Origin: Stackebrandtia albiflava
Lineage (GTDB): Bacteria > Actinomycetota > Actinomycetes > Mycobacteriales > Micromonosporaceae
Length of the DNA stretch: 64,000 bases
Assembly (NCBI RefSeq): GCF_007994225.1
Contig: NZ_VLLL01000006.1
Location: 744,001 to 808,000 of the forward strand
Direction: 5' to 3'
Under the pieces are notes generated by a model. It worked only from the letters and a program-made list of their open reading frames with translations, was not told where the DNA came from and ran no database searches. Positions 1-8,315 of this stretch are shown in pieces (the first letter of the stretch is position 1; the number at the start of each line of letters is the position of its first letter). A program made the position numbers and the translations under genes.

Positions 1-2901
1 GACGAGGACGCGATGCCGATGCTGCGGCGCATGGCCGACGCCATGGTGCATCGCGGCCCGGACGGTGAGGGATACGCCGTCGGAAGGGACTTCGGACTGG
101 CCCACCGGCGACTGGCGGTCATCGACCGGGAGACCGGCGACCAGCCGATGTGGAGTCCGGACGGCCGGTACGCCATCGTCTACAACGGCGAGGTGTACAA
201 CTTCCGGGAGCTGCGGTACGAACTGACCACACTCGGATACGAGTTCACCACCAACAGCGACACCGAGGTGGTGCTCATCGCGTGGCGGCACTGGAACGAC
301 CTCGCCTTCGACAAGTTCAACGGCATGTTCGCGCTGGCCATCGCCGACACCGAGTCGGGGAAGGTCGTACTGGCGCGCGACCAGTTCGGCATCAAACCGC
401 TGTACATCGCGCAACCCCGCACCGGCACCGTCGTGTTCGGCAGCGAGTTCCGGCCGATATTCGCCTCCCACCTGGTGCCACGTGAACCCGACGACGTCAC
501 CGTGTACCGGTACCTGCGGTTCCGGGTCCACGACGACACCGAGCGCACCTTCTTCCGGGGCGTCACCCGGCTGCTGCCCGGAGAACGCGCCGTCATCACA
601 CCCGACGGCGTCGTCCAGCGCGACACCTACACGCGGCTCTACTCCGACCTGGCGGCGCTCGCCTCGAAACGGGAACCGTACGAGGCGCGCACCGTCAGCC
701 GGTTCGACGCCGAACTGCGCACCGCGATCCGCCGCCGCCTGGTCGCCGACGTGCCCGTCGGCACCGCCCTGTCCGGCGGCCTCGACTCCTCCACGGTCGT
801 CGCCGTCACCAACCAGTTGTTGACCGACGCCGACCGGGACGCCGCCGCGGTCGGCAGCCGGCAACAGACATTCTCGGCGGTGTTCCCCGGCCAGCTCAAC
901 GACGAGGAACGGTACGTGGACGCGCTGGCGGCGCGCTGCCGCCACAACCTGCGGGTCCACAAGGTCAACCCGCACGCCGACCGGTTCCTCGCCGACATGA
1001 GCGACTTCATCCTCACGCAGGAGGAACCGGTCATCTCCACCGGCCCGTACGCGCAGTACTGCGTCATGCGGGAGGCGTCCCGGCACGTCACCGTCATGAT
1101 CGACGGACAGGGCGCCGACGAGATGATGGCCGGATACGTCCCCTACCACCTGGTGTACCTGCGGCAGTTGTGGCGCCGCGGGCAACGCGGCCGGGCGCTG
1201 CGCGAACTCGCCGGGTCGCTCGACGTGCTGTGGCGGCTCGGCAGGTTCTCCGTAGCCGACCGGCTGCACCGCCGCTCCAGGGTGCCGGTGACCGGCCTGT
1301 TGAACCGGGCGTTCGCGCGGCGACACCACGACGAACGGTTCGACGTCATCGACGACGACCTCAAGGCACGCCTGCAGGACGACATCTTCCGGCACAGCCT
1401 GCAGTCGCTACTGCGCTACGAGGACCGCAACACCATGCGGTTCTCGGTCGAGGGCCGTGTGCCGTTCCTGGATGCCAACCTGCTGCGCCACCTGTGGCGG
1501 CACGACGACTCGATGATCATCAGGCGCGGCTGGAACAAGCGCGCGCTGCGCGACGCGACCCGTGCCCTGCTGCCACCGGTCATCAACCGCCGCCGCAACA
1601 AGATCGGCTTCACCACACCCGAGGAGGCGTGGTTCCTGCGGATGAAGAACTCGCTGCACGAGATCTTCACGTCGGAGTCGTTCGGCAGGCGCCGTTACTT
1701 CGACCAGGCGGCCGTGGTGCGGGCGTTCCGCGCGTACCTGGCGGGCCGGGCCAGCGCCGAGACCATGACGTTCTGGCGGCTGCTCAACGTGGAACTGTGG
1801 ATGCGCACCTTCATCGACCAGGACCCGAACGCGATCCGCCACGACATCGAGAACATCATCACCGACGAGGGCTCCCAACCGGGCATGCACCCTCAGGCGC
1901 CGCCCAAGAGCGACTTCACCCCCAACGAGGGGAAGGACCTGGTCACCGCCGACGGAAGGTGGGTGCGTTACCCGCTGCGCTGCGACCTGGTCGGAAAGGG
2001 AGACAGCGTCACGGGACTCGCCGGGGTCAGGGTGGCGCGGTTCTTCGCGGGCCTGCCCACCGCCGACGCCGCGGCCGTGGCACCCATGACCACGGCGCAA
2101 CGCTGGTACCTGTTCGTCAGCGAGAAGATCGTGGCGATATCGCAGGGCCGGTCCTACTTCACGTGGGAGATCCACCCCGGATGGTGGGCGCGGCGGCTCG
2201 CCCGGCACGTGGTGAAGACGCCGTACGGGATCGGGCTGGGCGACCCGACCACGATGCAACTCGCGATCGACGAGGTCGGGCTCGGCCGGATCCTGGTGGC
2301 GGCGGTGGCGTCGGCGGCCGGGAAGGCGATGGGGCGGCGCGGCCTGTTCTACGACATCGTGGGGCCGTCGGTCCGCGCGATCGACGGACCGACCGAGTAC
2401 TCGGCGTACCCGGCGAACGTCTCGGCCAAGCTCGCGCCCGCCGACCCCTCCGGGGTGGCCCGGCGCATCTCCGCGGCGTTGCGGGCGACACTGCCCGACG
2501 ACGTGATCGCCAGGTTCGGCGGGACCGTCGTCATCGACGCCAACGACATCGGACGGAACATCCTCGGCCACGACACCGGCCTGTCCGAACCGGCGTTGAC
2601 GGCGGCGTTCGCCGACAACCCGCTCGGGCAGGGACGACAGCAGACACCGCTGGCGGTGGTGGCGACCGGGTTCACCTCGGAACAGGTACCCGCCGGGGTC
2701 GGCGCCCCGCTCACGAGCACCGCCGACCGGGACCGACAGGACTCGTCCGGTGTGGACACCAACCGGCGATACCGGGACGCCGGTGTCGCGGAACTGGACG
2801 CCTCGCGGGTGAACCCGCCCGAACGGGTCAACGGCGCGGGCGCGGAGGCCGCGGGATCACCACGCACGTCCGGCGGCGACGGCACCGCCGGGCAGGAATG
2901 A
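1..2901 (+). CDS. Asparagine synthetase (glutamine-hydrolysing) fused to a CofE-like gamma-glutamyl ligase domain, 5' end outside window
   Basis: The frame is open from base 1, so the start and the N-terminal catalytic Cys of the class II glutaminase lie upstream. Visible: the glutaminase domain (HRGPDGEG, then the YNGEVYNF motif) to about residue 200, and the ATP-pyrophosphatase domain with SGGLDSS from residue 258. From about residue 650 to 880 a second domain resembles F420-0:glutamate ligase (CofE/FbiB N-terminal type), with FVSEKIVAISQGR starting at residue 705 matching the family's V-[SA]-[QE]-K-[IV]-V...GR block. The last 80 or so residues are polar and low in complexity. AsnB enzymes are normally 550-650 residues, so this is a true fusion in one uninterrupted frame. 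Inference: glutamine-derived ammonia and an ATP- or GTP-dependent gamma-glutamyl transfer act on one product; the product is unknown. Confidence 0.85.
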   Translation, partial: DEDAMPMLRRMADAMVHRGPDGEGYAVGRDFGLAHRRLAVIDRETGDQPMWSPDGRYAIVYNGEVYNFRELRYELTTLGYEFTTNSDTEVVLIAWRHWNDLAFDKFNGMFALAIADTESGKVVLARDQFGIKPLYIAQPRTGTVVFGSEFRPIFASHLVPREPDDVTVYRYLRFRVHDDTERTFFRGVTRLLPGERAVITPDGVVQRDTYTRLYSDLAALASKREPYEARTVSRFDAELRTAIRRRLVADVPVGTALSGGLDSSTVVAVTNQLLTDADRDAAAVGSRQQTFSAVFPGQLNDEERYVDALAARCRHNLRVHKVNPHADRFLADMSDFILTQEEPVISTGPYAQYCVMREASRHVTVMIDGQGADEMMAGYVPYHLVYLRQLWRRGQRGRALRELAGSLDVLWRLGRFSVADRLHRRSRVPVTGLLNRAFARRHHDERFDVIDDDLKARLQDDIFRHSLQSLLRYEDRNTMRFSVEGRVPFLDANLLRHLWRHDDSMIIRRGWNKRALRDATRALLPPVINRRRNKIGFTTPEEAWFLRMKNSLHEIFTSESFGRRRYFDQAAVVRAFRAYLAGRASAETMTFWRLLNVELWMRTFIDQDPNAIRHDIENIITDEGSQPGMHPQAPPKSDFTPNEGKDLVTADGRWVRYPLRCDLVGKGDSVTGLAGVRVARFFAGLPTADAAAVAPMTTAQRWYLFVSEKIVAISQGRSYFTWEIHPGWWARRLARHVVKTPYGIGLGDPTTMQLAIDEVGLGRILVAAVASAAGKAMGRRGLFYDIVGPSVRAIDGPTEYSAYPANVSAKLAPADPSGVARRISAALRATLPDDVIARFGGTVVIDANDIGRNILGHDTGLSEPALTAAFADNPLGQGRQQTPLAVVATGFTSEQVPAGVGAPLTSTADRDRQDSSGVDTNRRYRDAGVAELDASRVNPPERVNGAGAEAAGSPRTSGGDGTAGQE

Positions 2902-2907
2902 CCACGA

Positions 2908-2938
2908 CGGCGGCCGGCCCCGACGGGGCCGGCCGCCG
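2908..2938. terminator. Bidirectional terminator hairpin
   Basis: A perfect 14-bp G+C stem (2908-2921 with 2925-2938) and a GAC loop lie 6 bp past the asnB fusion stop and 2 bp before the convergent cds1 stop. There is no T run, as is usual in high-GC actinobacteria. Confidence 0.8.
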
Positions 2939-2940
2939 TG

Positions 2941-4050
2941 TCACGTCGTGTGCGGGGCGGGTTCGCGCCAGGTGCCGGTGGCGAAGAACTCCCTGACCGT
3001 CGCGGTGTACGGCGCCAGGTCGAGCCCCTGTGCGGCCACCCACTCGTCACTGAAGTAACTGTTGGTGTACCGCTCACCCGAGTCGCACAGCAGGGTCACG
3101 ATGCTCCCGGTGGCACCGGTCGCCCGCAGCTCCGAGATCAGTGAGAAGGCCGCGTAGAGATTGGTGCCGGTCGATCCGCCGAGGCGGCGTCCCAGGATGT
3201 TCGACGCCTCCCGCAGCACCGCCACCGAGGCGGCGTCGGGGACCTTCATCATCCTGTCGACGACACCGGCGATGAACGACGGCTCCACCCGGGGGCGTCC
3301 GATGCCCTCGATCCGGGAGCCGCCGGTCACGGCCGCGTCGGCGTCGGCGTCGCGCCAACCGGCGAAGAACGCGGAGTTCTCCGGGTCCACGACGCACAAC
3401 CGGGTGCGGTGCCGCTGATACCGCACGTACCTGCCGATGGTGGCGCTGGTGCCGCCGGTTCCGGCTCCCACCACGATCCACGACGGGACGGGGTGCCGTT
3501 CCCGCGACATCTGCTGGAAGATCGACTCGGCGATGTTGTTGTTACCGCGCCAGTCGGTGGCGCGTTCGGCGTAGGTGAACTGGTCCATGTAGTGGCCGTC
3601 GCCGCGTGCGGCGAGTTCCCGCGCGGTACTCACCACCTGGGACGGGTCCTCCACCAGATGACACCGGCCGCCGTGGAACTCGATGAGGGCTATCTTCTCG
3701 GCGCTGGTGGTGGCGGGCATGACGGCCGTGAAAGGCAGGCCCAGCAGGGACGCGAAGTACGCCTCCGAGACGGCGGTCGAGCCGCTCGACGCCTCGACCA
3801 CCGGCGTCCCCTCGGTGATCCACCCGTTGCACAACGCGTACAGGAACAGCGACCTGGCGAGCCGGTGCTTCAGGCTGCCCGTGGGATGTACCGACTCGTC
3901 CTTGAGGTAGAGGTCCACGCCCCAGTCCCCGCACAGCGGGAAGCGCAGCAGGTGCGTGTCCGCGCTGCGGTTGGCGTCGGCCTCGACGATGCCGACGGCC
4001 TCGCTGACCCAGTCACGCGTCGTCTCACAACAGCGGTCGAGTGTGTCCAC
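2941..4050 (-). CDS. cds1: PLP-dependent L-cysteine desulfhydrase, Cds1 type
   Basis: 369 residues of the fold-II cysteine synthase family. [11 protein letters not shown] carries the Schiff-base lysine, and [10 protein letters not shown] is the substrate loop. GAGTGGT is the phosphate-binding glycine loop. The spacing and the [13 protein letters not shown] segment fit the Cds1 group (M. tuberculosis Rv3684) rather than CysK or CysM. That family degrades cysteine to pyruvate, ammonia and sulfide, and in mycobacteria it feeds respiration and redox buffering. The gene converges on the asnB fusion. An Lrp-type regulator lies 80 bp upstream in the same direction and may control it. A generic cysteine synthase activity is the alternative. 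Confidence 0.8.
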   Translation of the reverse strand: MDTLDRCCETTRDWVSEAVGIVEADANRSADTHLLRFPLCGDWGVDLYLKDESVHPTGSLKHRLARSLFLYALCNGWITEGTPVVEASSGSTAVSEAYFASLLGLPFTAVMPATTSAEKIALIEFHGGRCHLVEDPSQVVSTARELAARGDGHYMDQFTYAERATDWRGNNNIAESIFQQMSRERHPVPSWIVVGAGTGGTSATIGRYVRYQRHRTRLCVVDPENSAFFAGWRDADADAAVTGGSRIEGIGRPRVEPSFIAGVVDRMMKVPDAASVAVLREASNILGRRLGGSTGTNLYAAFSLISELRATGATGSIVTLLCDSGERYTNSYFSDEWVAAQGLDLAPYTATVREFFATGTWREPAPHTT

Positions 4051-4130
4051 GCCAGGAGCCTAACCGGGAGGGGCGCCGTGACCTCGCCCTCACCGGACCG
4101 CCGTGTGCGGAAGGGGCCTCGTCGGCCGGT

Positions 4131-4598
4131 TCACACCGGGTCGGGGACGTCGGGGTCGGTGGGTTGCGGGCGGCCCTCCCACTTCGTGGACAGCGCGATG
4201 GTGGTCCGGGTGCCGCCGACGCCCGGTAGCCGACTGAGCCGGGTCACGAGGTGTTCAAGTTGCGCCATGGTGCCCACCCGCACCTTCAACAGGTACGACT
4301 CCTGACCGGCCATGAAATAGCAGGACTCGACCTCGGATATCTCCTGGATCGCGTCGGCCACGTCGGAGTACTCGGCTCCCGCCGTCGTGACGATCCCGAC
4401 GAGCGCCGTGATGCCCAGACCGATCGCCTCGGGGTTGATCTCGGCGCGGTATCCGGTGATGACCTCGTTGCGTTCCAGTTTGGCGACCCGCTCCTGGACC
4501 GAGGGTGACGTCAGCCCCACCCGGCGCGCCAGTTCCGCGTACGACATGCGGGCCTGGGATCGAAGTAGTTGCACGATGCGCCGGTCGATGTCGTCCAT
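4131..4598 (-). CDS. Lrp/AsnC family transcriptional regulator
   Basis: 155 residues, the usual Lrp length. The N-terminal winged HTH starts MDDIDRRIVQLLR and its recognition region is YAELARRVGLTSPSVQERV. The second half is the RAM ligand-binding and oligomerisation domain. Such proteins form dimers to octamers and sense amino acids. It precedes cds1 on the same strand, so a link to cysteine or other amino-acid catabolism is a reasonable inference. It is divergent from bldC with about 125 bp between the starts. Confidence 0.9.
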   Translation of the reverse strand: MDDIDRRIVQLLRSQARMSYAELARRVGLTSPSVQERVAKLERNEVITGYRAEINPEAIGLGITALVGIVTTAGAEYSDVADAIQEISEVESCYFMAGQESYLLKVRVGTMAQLEHLVTRLSRLPGVGGTRTTIALSTKWEGRPQPTDPDVPDPV

Positions 4599-4724
4599 CT
4601 GGCGACTTTAACCTGACCGAAAGATGTTGATGATCACCTGGCAGATTGCCCCGATTGGTGTTGTAATGGGGTCATACGCGCCCGACCAGGGCATTCAGCA
4701 CGGTTTATGAAGGGTGCTCAGGCC

Positions 4725-4922
4725 ATGGACAACGATCGGCTGTTGACCCCCGGTGAGGTCGCCGCGCTGTTCCGAGTCGACCCCAAGACGGTCACCCGTT
4801 GGGCGGCGTCGGGGCGTATCGGCAGCATCCGGACCCCGGGCGGACACCGCCGGTTCCGTGAGTCCGAGGTACGTGCCCTCCTGCAGGGCGAACTGGGTGA
4901 CGCCTCGCCGGTCGAGCAGTGA
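4725..4922 (+). CDS. bldC: BldC, MerR-like developmental regulator
   Basis: 65 residues consisting of a single MerR-like winged HTH: LLTPGEVAALFRVDPKTVTR followed by GGHRRFRE, closely matching Streptomyces BldC. BldC lacks the MerR dimerisation helix, binds cooperatively head-to-tail on direct repeats and delays entry into sporulation. The start at 4725 is preferred because GAAGGG lies 10 bases upstream. An in-frame ATG at 4707 has no ribosome site. Its presence argues for a developmental actinomycete, although BldC homologues also occur in non-sporulating relatives. Confidence 0.93.
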   Translation: MDNDRLLTPGEVAALFRVDPKTVTRWAASGRIGSIRTPGGHRRFRESEVRALLQGELGDASPVEQ

Positions 4923-4943
4923 TCTCGGTCTCCGATTGAGAGG

Positions 4944-5603
4944 CTACCCCGTCGCGGAATCCGCGGCGACACCGCCACCGAGTTCCCCCCGCCATCGCGT
5001 GTAGAGGGTGTGCGGGACGTCGACCGCGTCCAGCACCCGCCCGGCGACGAAGTCCACCAACTGCTGCAACCGCGACGCGCCCGCGTAGAACCCCGGCGAC
5101 GCCGGAAGCACCACCGCGCCCGCGTCGTGCAGTGACAACAGGTGGAGCAGATGGCTCCGCGACACCGGAGTCTCCCGTGGCACCACCACCACCGGCCGGC
5201 GTTCCTTCAGGTTGACGTCGGCGGCCCGTTGCAGCAGGTCCTTGCTCAGGCCCTGGGCGATCCCGGCACAGGCGGCGGTGCTGGCCGGGACGACGAGCAT
5301 CCCCTTCACCCGGTACGAACCGCTCGACGGCCCGGCCGCGAGGTCGCCCGCGGGCCAGTACCGCAGGTCGTCGCCGGTCACGTCCCGTTCCAGCCACGCC
5401 GCCAGGTCCTCACTCCAGTGGCCGTCCCGGAACGACAGGCCGGTCTCGTCGAGGATGGTGAGCCGGGCGGCACGCGACACCACGAGGTCGACGGCGGCGC
5501 CCGCGTCCAACAAGCCGGTCAACACCGCCTTGGCGTACGGCGTCCCCGACGCCCCCGACACCCCGACCACCCACGGTTCCCGCATCCCCCAAGAGTGCCC
5601 CAT
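4944..5603 (-). CDS. ubiX: Flavin prenyltransferase UbiX (MqnM role)
   Basis: About 213-219 residues. The N-terminal GVSGASG loop and the PRETPVS segment are typical of the flavoprotein UbiX/Pad1 family. The enzyme joins dimethylallyl phosphate to FMN to make prenyl-FMN, the cofactor of UbiD decarboxylases. The ubiD gene lies 1.2 kb away, divergent, with a two-gene insertion between them. In the futalosine pathway the UbiX/UbiD pair serves as MqnM/MqnL. Two start codons six codons apart (5603 and 5585) are both weak; 5585 gives the N terminus seen in homologues. The 3' ends of ubiX and bldC face each other across 21 bp. Confidence 0.92.
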   Translation of the reverse strand: MGHSWGMREPWVVGVSGASGTPYAKAVLTGLLDAGAAVDLVVSRAARLTILDETGLSFRDGHWSEDLAAWLERDVTGDDLRYWPAGDLAAGPSSGSYRVKGMLVVPASTAACAGIAQGLSKDLLQRAADVNLKERRPVVVVPRETPVSRSHLLHLLSLHDAGAVVLPASPGFYAGASRLQQLVDFVAGRVLDAVDVPHTLYTRWRGELGGGVAADSATG

Positions 5604-5645
5604 CGTCCGGGCCCCGACGCCATGGGTCGTGGCCCGACGCGATCG

Positions 5646-6158
5646 TCACCCCAGGAGTTCTCGCACCAGGAAGCCGGTGCGGGGCGATATCAGATGCGGC
5701 GGATAGTGGTCCGATATACAGTCCAGCGCCTCTTCCACCGAGGCGAAACCACACAACCGGTACAGCGCCAGCAGGTCGGTGGCGTCGCGTTCCACGCGGG
5801 CCGCCATCGCCTTCATGGCGAACAGATACGGGGGCGAGGCCACGCGGACGGTGATGCCCGGATGGTCGAGAAGCACGACGGCGTTCGGGTCTTCCCCCGG
5901 TAGGAAGCCCTTGACGCCATCGTTGAGCCAATCCTCCGGGAGATTCCGTGCGGCACCGATCCGTGCGGCGGCTCGGTACACGACCGATTTCGGTTCGAAG
6001 ACGGCGGCCAGATCCCGGGTGGAACGACGAGTGTCGTATGCCAATGCCATGGCTGCGCCCCCCACGAGGAACAGTTCGGCGCGTCTTCCCTCCGTCACCA
6101 GTTCCGCGCCCAGCTCCTTCAGCAATCCGGTGATCTCGTCCTTGGTCAGGAGTCTCAT
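5646..6158 (-). CDS. DUF6036-type nucleotidyltransferase-fold protein (putative toxin)
   Basis: 170 residues. The N-terminal half reads FLVGGAAMALAYDTRRSTRD, the GG-[x]-RxTxD signature of DUF6036/AbiEii-like nucleotidyltransferases. Most members have D-x-D in this strand; here it is D49-L-A51, so the second metal ligand appears to be alanine. The rest is a helical domain typical of the family. ATG at 6158 has GGAGAG seven bases upstream and overlaps the stop of the upstream HTH gene as ATGA, so the two are translationally coupled. Inference: toxin half of an AbiE-like or HTH/NTase toxin-antitoxin pair, possibly without catalysis. Confidence 0.75.
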   Translation of the reverse strand: MRLLTKDEITGLLKELGAELVTEGRRAELFLVGGAAMALAYDTRRSTRDLAAVFEPKSVVYRAAARIGAARNLPEDWLNDGVKGFLPGEDPNAVVLLDHPGITVRVASPPYLFAMKAMAARVERDATDLLALYRLCGFASVEEALDCISDHYPPHLISPRTGFLVRELLG

Positions 6159-6751
6159 ACGCTCTCCAGGGAATGCCTGTCGAGGAACACTCCACGTGCG
6201 GCCAGTTCCTGGACCGGCGTGGTGTAGGCCATGGCGGCGAGGCCGGGAACCTCGCGTCCGAGGACGTCCTCGATCACGAACCAGAATCGGCGCAGGAAAC
6301 GGCCGGGAGCACTGGGCCATCCCGGCATCGACATCCCGTGTCTCCGGCAGGCGTACTCGGCGACTCCGGCCAGCAAGGCGTCCCACCGGGGGTCTCCCGT
6401 GGTGACCGGCTCCTCGGAGAGCGCGGCGGGTCGTTGTACGGCCGGAACGTCACGAAGATCGTCCAGGAACTGGATCACGTGACGCAGCCGCTCATCCGCC
6501 GAGTCGGCCGATGCGATGTCATGTGCCACCCCGTCGAGCGTGGTGGGCGGTGCCAGCGTTATCGACATCTCGCTGCCGACCGCGGTGGCGTATCGATGAA
6601 GCGTGCTCCACCGGGGGTCCGTGCCGGCGGCCTCCATGCGGGCGACGGCCGACTGTGTGGTGCCGAGCAGTTCCGCGATCCGAGCCTGTGACATGCCGCG
6701 TGCCACTCGTATGGCGCGTAGTCGATCAATCAGCGACCCATCTTCGCTCAC
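6155..6751 (-). CDS. XRE-family HTH protein (putative antitoxin and autoregulator)
   Basis: 198 residues from a GTG start. Residues 8-60 form an XRE helix-turn-helix: RGMSQARIAELLGTTQSAVARM. The C-terminal 120 residues, which include WDALLAGVAEYACRRHGM, resemble the helical domain that accompanies nucleotidyltransferase toxins. It is the first gene of a two-gene unit coupled by ATGA to the DUF6036 gene. A TATGCT -10-like box and an inverted repeat lie right before its start, which suggests an almost leaderless, self-repressed transcript. The pair separates ubiX from ubiD, consistent with insertion into a menaquinone locus. Confidence 0.75.
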   Translation of the reverse strand: MSEDGSLIDRLRAIRVARGMSQARIAELLGTTQSAVARMEAAGTDPRWSTLHRYATAVGSEMSITLAPPTTLDGVAHDIASADSADERLRHVIQFLDDLRDVPAVQRPAALSEEPVTTGDPRWDALLAGVAEYACRRHGMSMPGWPSAPGRFLRRFWFVIEDVLGREVPGLAAMAYTTPVQELAARGVFLDRHSLESV

Positions 6752-6760
6752 CCGGGAATG

Positions 6761-6776
6761 ATAGCATATTCGCTAT
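6761..6776. promoter_or_regulatory. Inverted repeat over the -10 of the HTH/DUF6036 operon
   Basis: ATAGC-N6-GCTAT is an AT-rich island in a 70% G+C region. On the minus strand it contains TATGCT (6768-6763), placed to start transcription a few bases before the GTG at 6751. Probable autoregulatory operator. Confidence 0.5.
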
Positions 6777-6818
6777 GCGGGTCGGTCGGGTGGTCAGGTC
6801 ACTGCGGTCGGGCCGGGC

Positions 6819-8315
6819 GTGATCACCACGGGCGGCGTCGGGTTCAATGATGTCGTGTCTGCTGCCAAATTCCCGTACGCCGACCTCGGCGAGTTCATCA
6901 CCGCGCTGGAACGCGACGGCGACCTCAAACGGGTCACCGCCCCCGTCGACCCCACCCTGGAGCTCTCCGAGATCACCCAGCGGGTGGTCAGGGCCAAGGG
7001 CCCCGCCCTGCTGTTCGAGAAGCCGACCCGTGGGGACATGCCGGTCGCCATCAACCTGTTCGGGACGCCGGAACGCACCGCGAAGGCGTTCGGGGTCCGA
7101 GACCTCGACGAGATCGGCGCCCGCATCGGGGAGCTGGTGAAGCTGGAACTCCCGGTCGGGTTCGGGGGCATCCGGGAGGGCATCGGGAAACTCCTGCAAC
7201 TGAAGTCGGTGCCGCCGAAGAAGGTCAAGTCCGCGCCGTGCCAGCAGGTGGTCTACAAGGGAGACAAAGTGGACCTCAACCGGCTGCCCGGTCTGCAGAC
7301 CTGGCCCGGTGACGGCGGGATCTTCCACAACTTCGGCCTCACCCACACCAAACACCCCGAGACCGGCAAACGCAACCTCGGCCTGTACCGGTTGCAGCAG
7401 CACGACCACCGCACCCTCGGCATGCACTGGCAGATCCACAAGGACTCCACCGCCCACCACGCCGTCGCCGAACGCCGCGGCGAGCGGCTGCCCGTCGCCG
7501 TCGCCATCGGCCCGGACCCGGTCGTCGCCTACGCCGCCGGTGCCCCGCTGCCCGGCGGCATAGACGAATACCTCTTCGCCGGATACCTGCGCGGCGAACG
7601 CGTCGAGATGGTCGACTGCCTCACCGTGCCGCTCCAGGTCCCCGCCAACGCGCAGGTCATCCTGGAGGGCTACATCGAACCGGGTGAACGCCGCCCGGAG
7701 GGACCGTTCGGCGACCACACCGGCTTCTACACCCCGGTCGAGCCGTTCCCCGTCATGCACGTCGAATGCATGACCACCCGCAAGAACCCGGTGTACCACT
7801 CGATCGTCACCTCCAAGCCGCCGCAGGAGGACTACGGCCTCGGCAAGGCGACCGAACGGATCTTCCTGCCACTGCTGAAACTGCTGATCGGTGACCTGGT
7901 GGACTACAACATGCCGGAGCCCGGCGTGTTCCACAACTGCCTCATCGTGTCCATCCGCAAGCGGTACCCCAAACACGCTCACCAGATCATGAACGCGATC
8001 TGGGGCGCTCACATGATCGGCATGAGCAAGCTGATAGTCGTCGTCGACGAGGACTGCGACGTCCACGACCTCAACGAGGTCGCCTGGCGCGCGTTCGGAA
8101 ACGTCGACTACGGACACGACCTCGTCGTCAACACCGGCCCGGTCGACCACCTCGACCACGCCTCCTACCAGCAGTTCTGGGGAGGCAAGGCGGGCGTGGA
8201 CGCCACCCGCAAACTGCCGGGCGAGGGATACCTGCGCGGCTGGCCGGACGAGGCGGTCATGCCGTCGTCGGTCAAGGCCACCGTGGACGGCCGCTGGCGG
8301 GAGTACGGCCTGTGA
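6819..8315 (+). CDS. ubiD: UbiD-family menaquinone decarboxylase (MqnL role)
   Basis: Up to 498 residues, normal for UbiD. The family decarboxylates aromatic acids using prenylated FMN and Mn2+. Recognisable blocks are FGDHTGFYT and the C-terminal GKATERIF and EDCDVHDLNEVAW segments, which include metal and prFMN ligands. With the next gene it completes late futalosine-pathway menaquinone synthesis. The start is uncertain: GTG 6819 or GTG 6855, which would begin SAAKFPYADL; neither has a strong ribosome site. It ends in a GTGA overlap with mqnP, so the two are one operon. Confidence 0.92.
   Translation: MITTGGVGFNDVVSAAKFPYADLGEFITALERDGDLKRVTAPVDPTLELSEITQRVVRAKGPALLFEKPTRGDMPVAINLFGTPERTAKAFGVRDLDEIGARIGELVKLELPVGFGGIREGIGKLLQLKSVPPKKVKSAPCQQVVYKGDKVDLNRLPGLQTWPGDGGIFHNFGLTHTKHPETGKRNLGLYRLQQHDHRTLGMHWQIHKDSTAHHAVAERRGERLPVAVAIGPDPVVAYAAGAPLPGGIDEYLFAGYLRGERVEMVDCLTVPLQVPANAQVILEGYIEPGERRPEGPFGDHTGFYTPVEPFPVMHVECMTTRKNPVYHSIVTSKPPQEDYGLGKATERIFLPLLKLLIGDLVDYNMPEPGVFHNCLIVSIRKRYPKHAHQIMNAIWGAHMIGMSKLIVVVDEDCDVHDLNEVAWRAFGNVDYGHDLVVNTGPVDHLDHASYQQFWGGKAGVDATRKLPGEGYLRGWPDEAVMPSSVKATVDGRWREYGL

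Noticed and set aside
1170-2996. A 608-codon open frame within the asnB fusion gene
   Set aside because: Arg/Pro/Gly-rich shadow frame typical of 70% G+C DNA; no domain or ribosome site.
4599-4706. Riboswitch or attenuator before bldC
   Set aside because: No stable or recognisable aptamer fold could be read in this 108-bp divergent promoter region.
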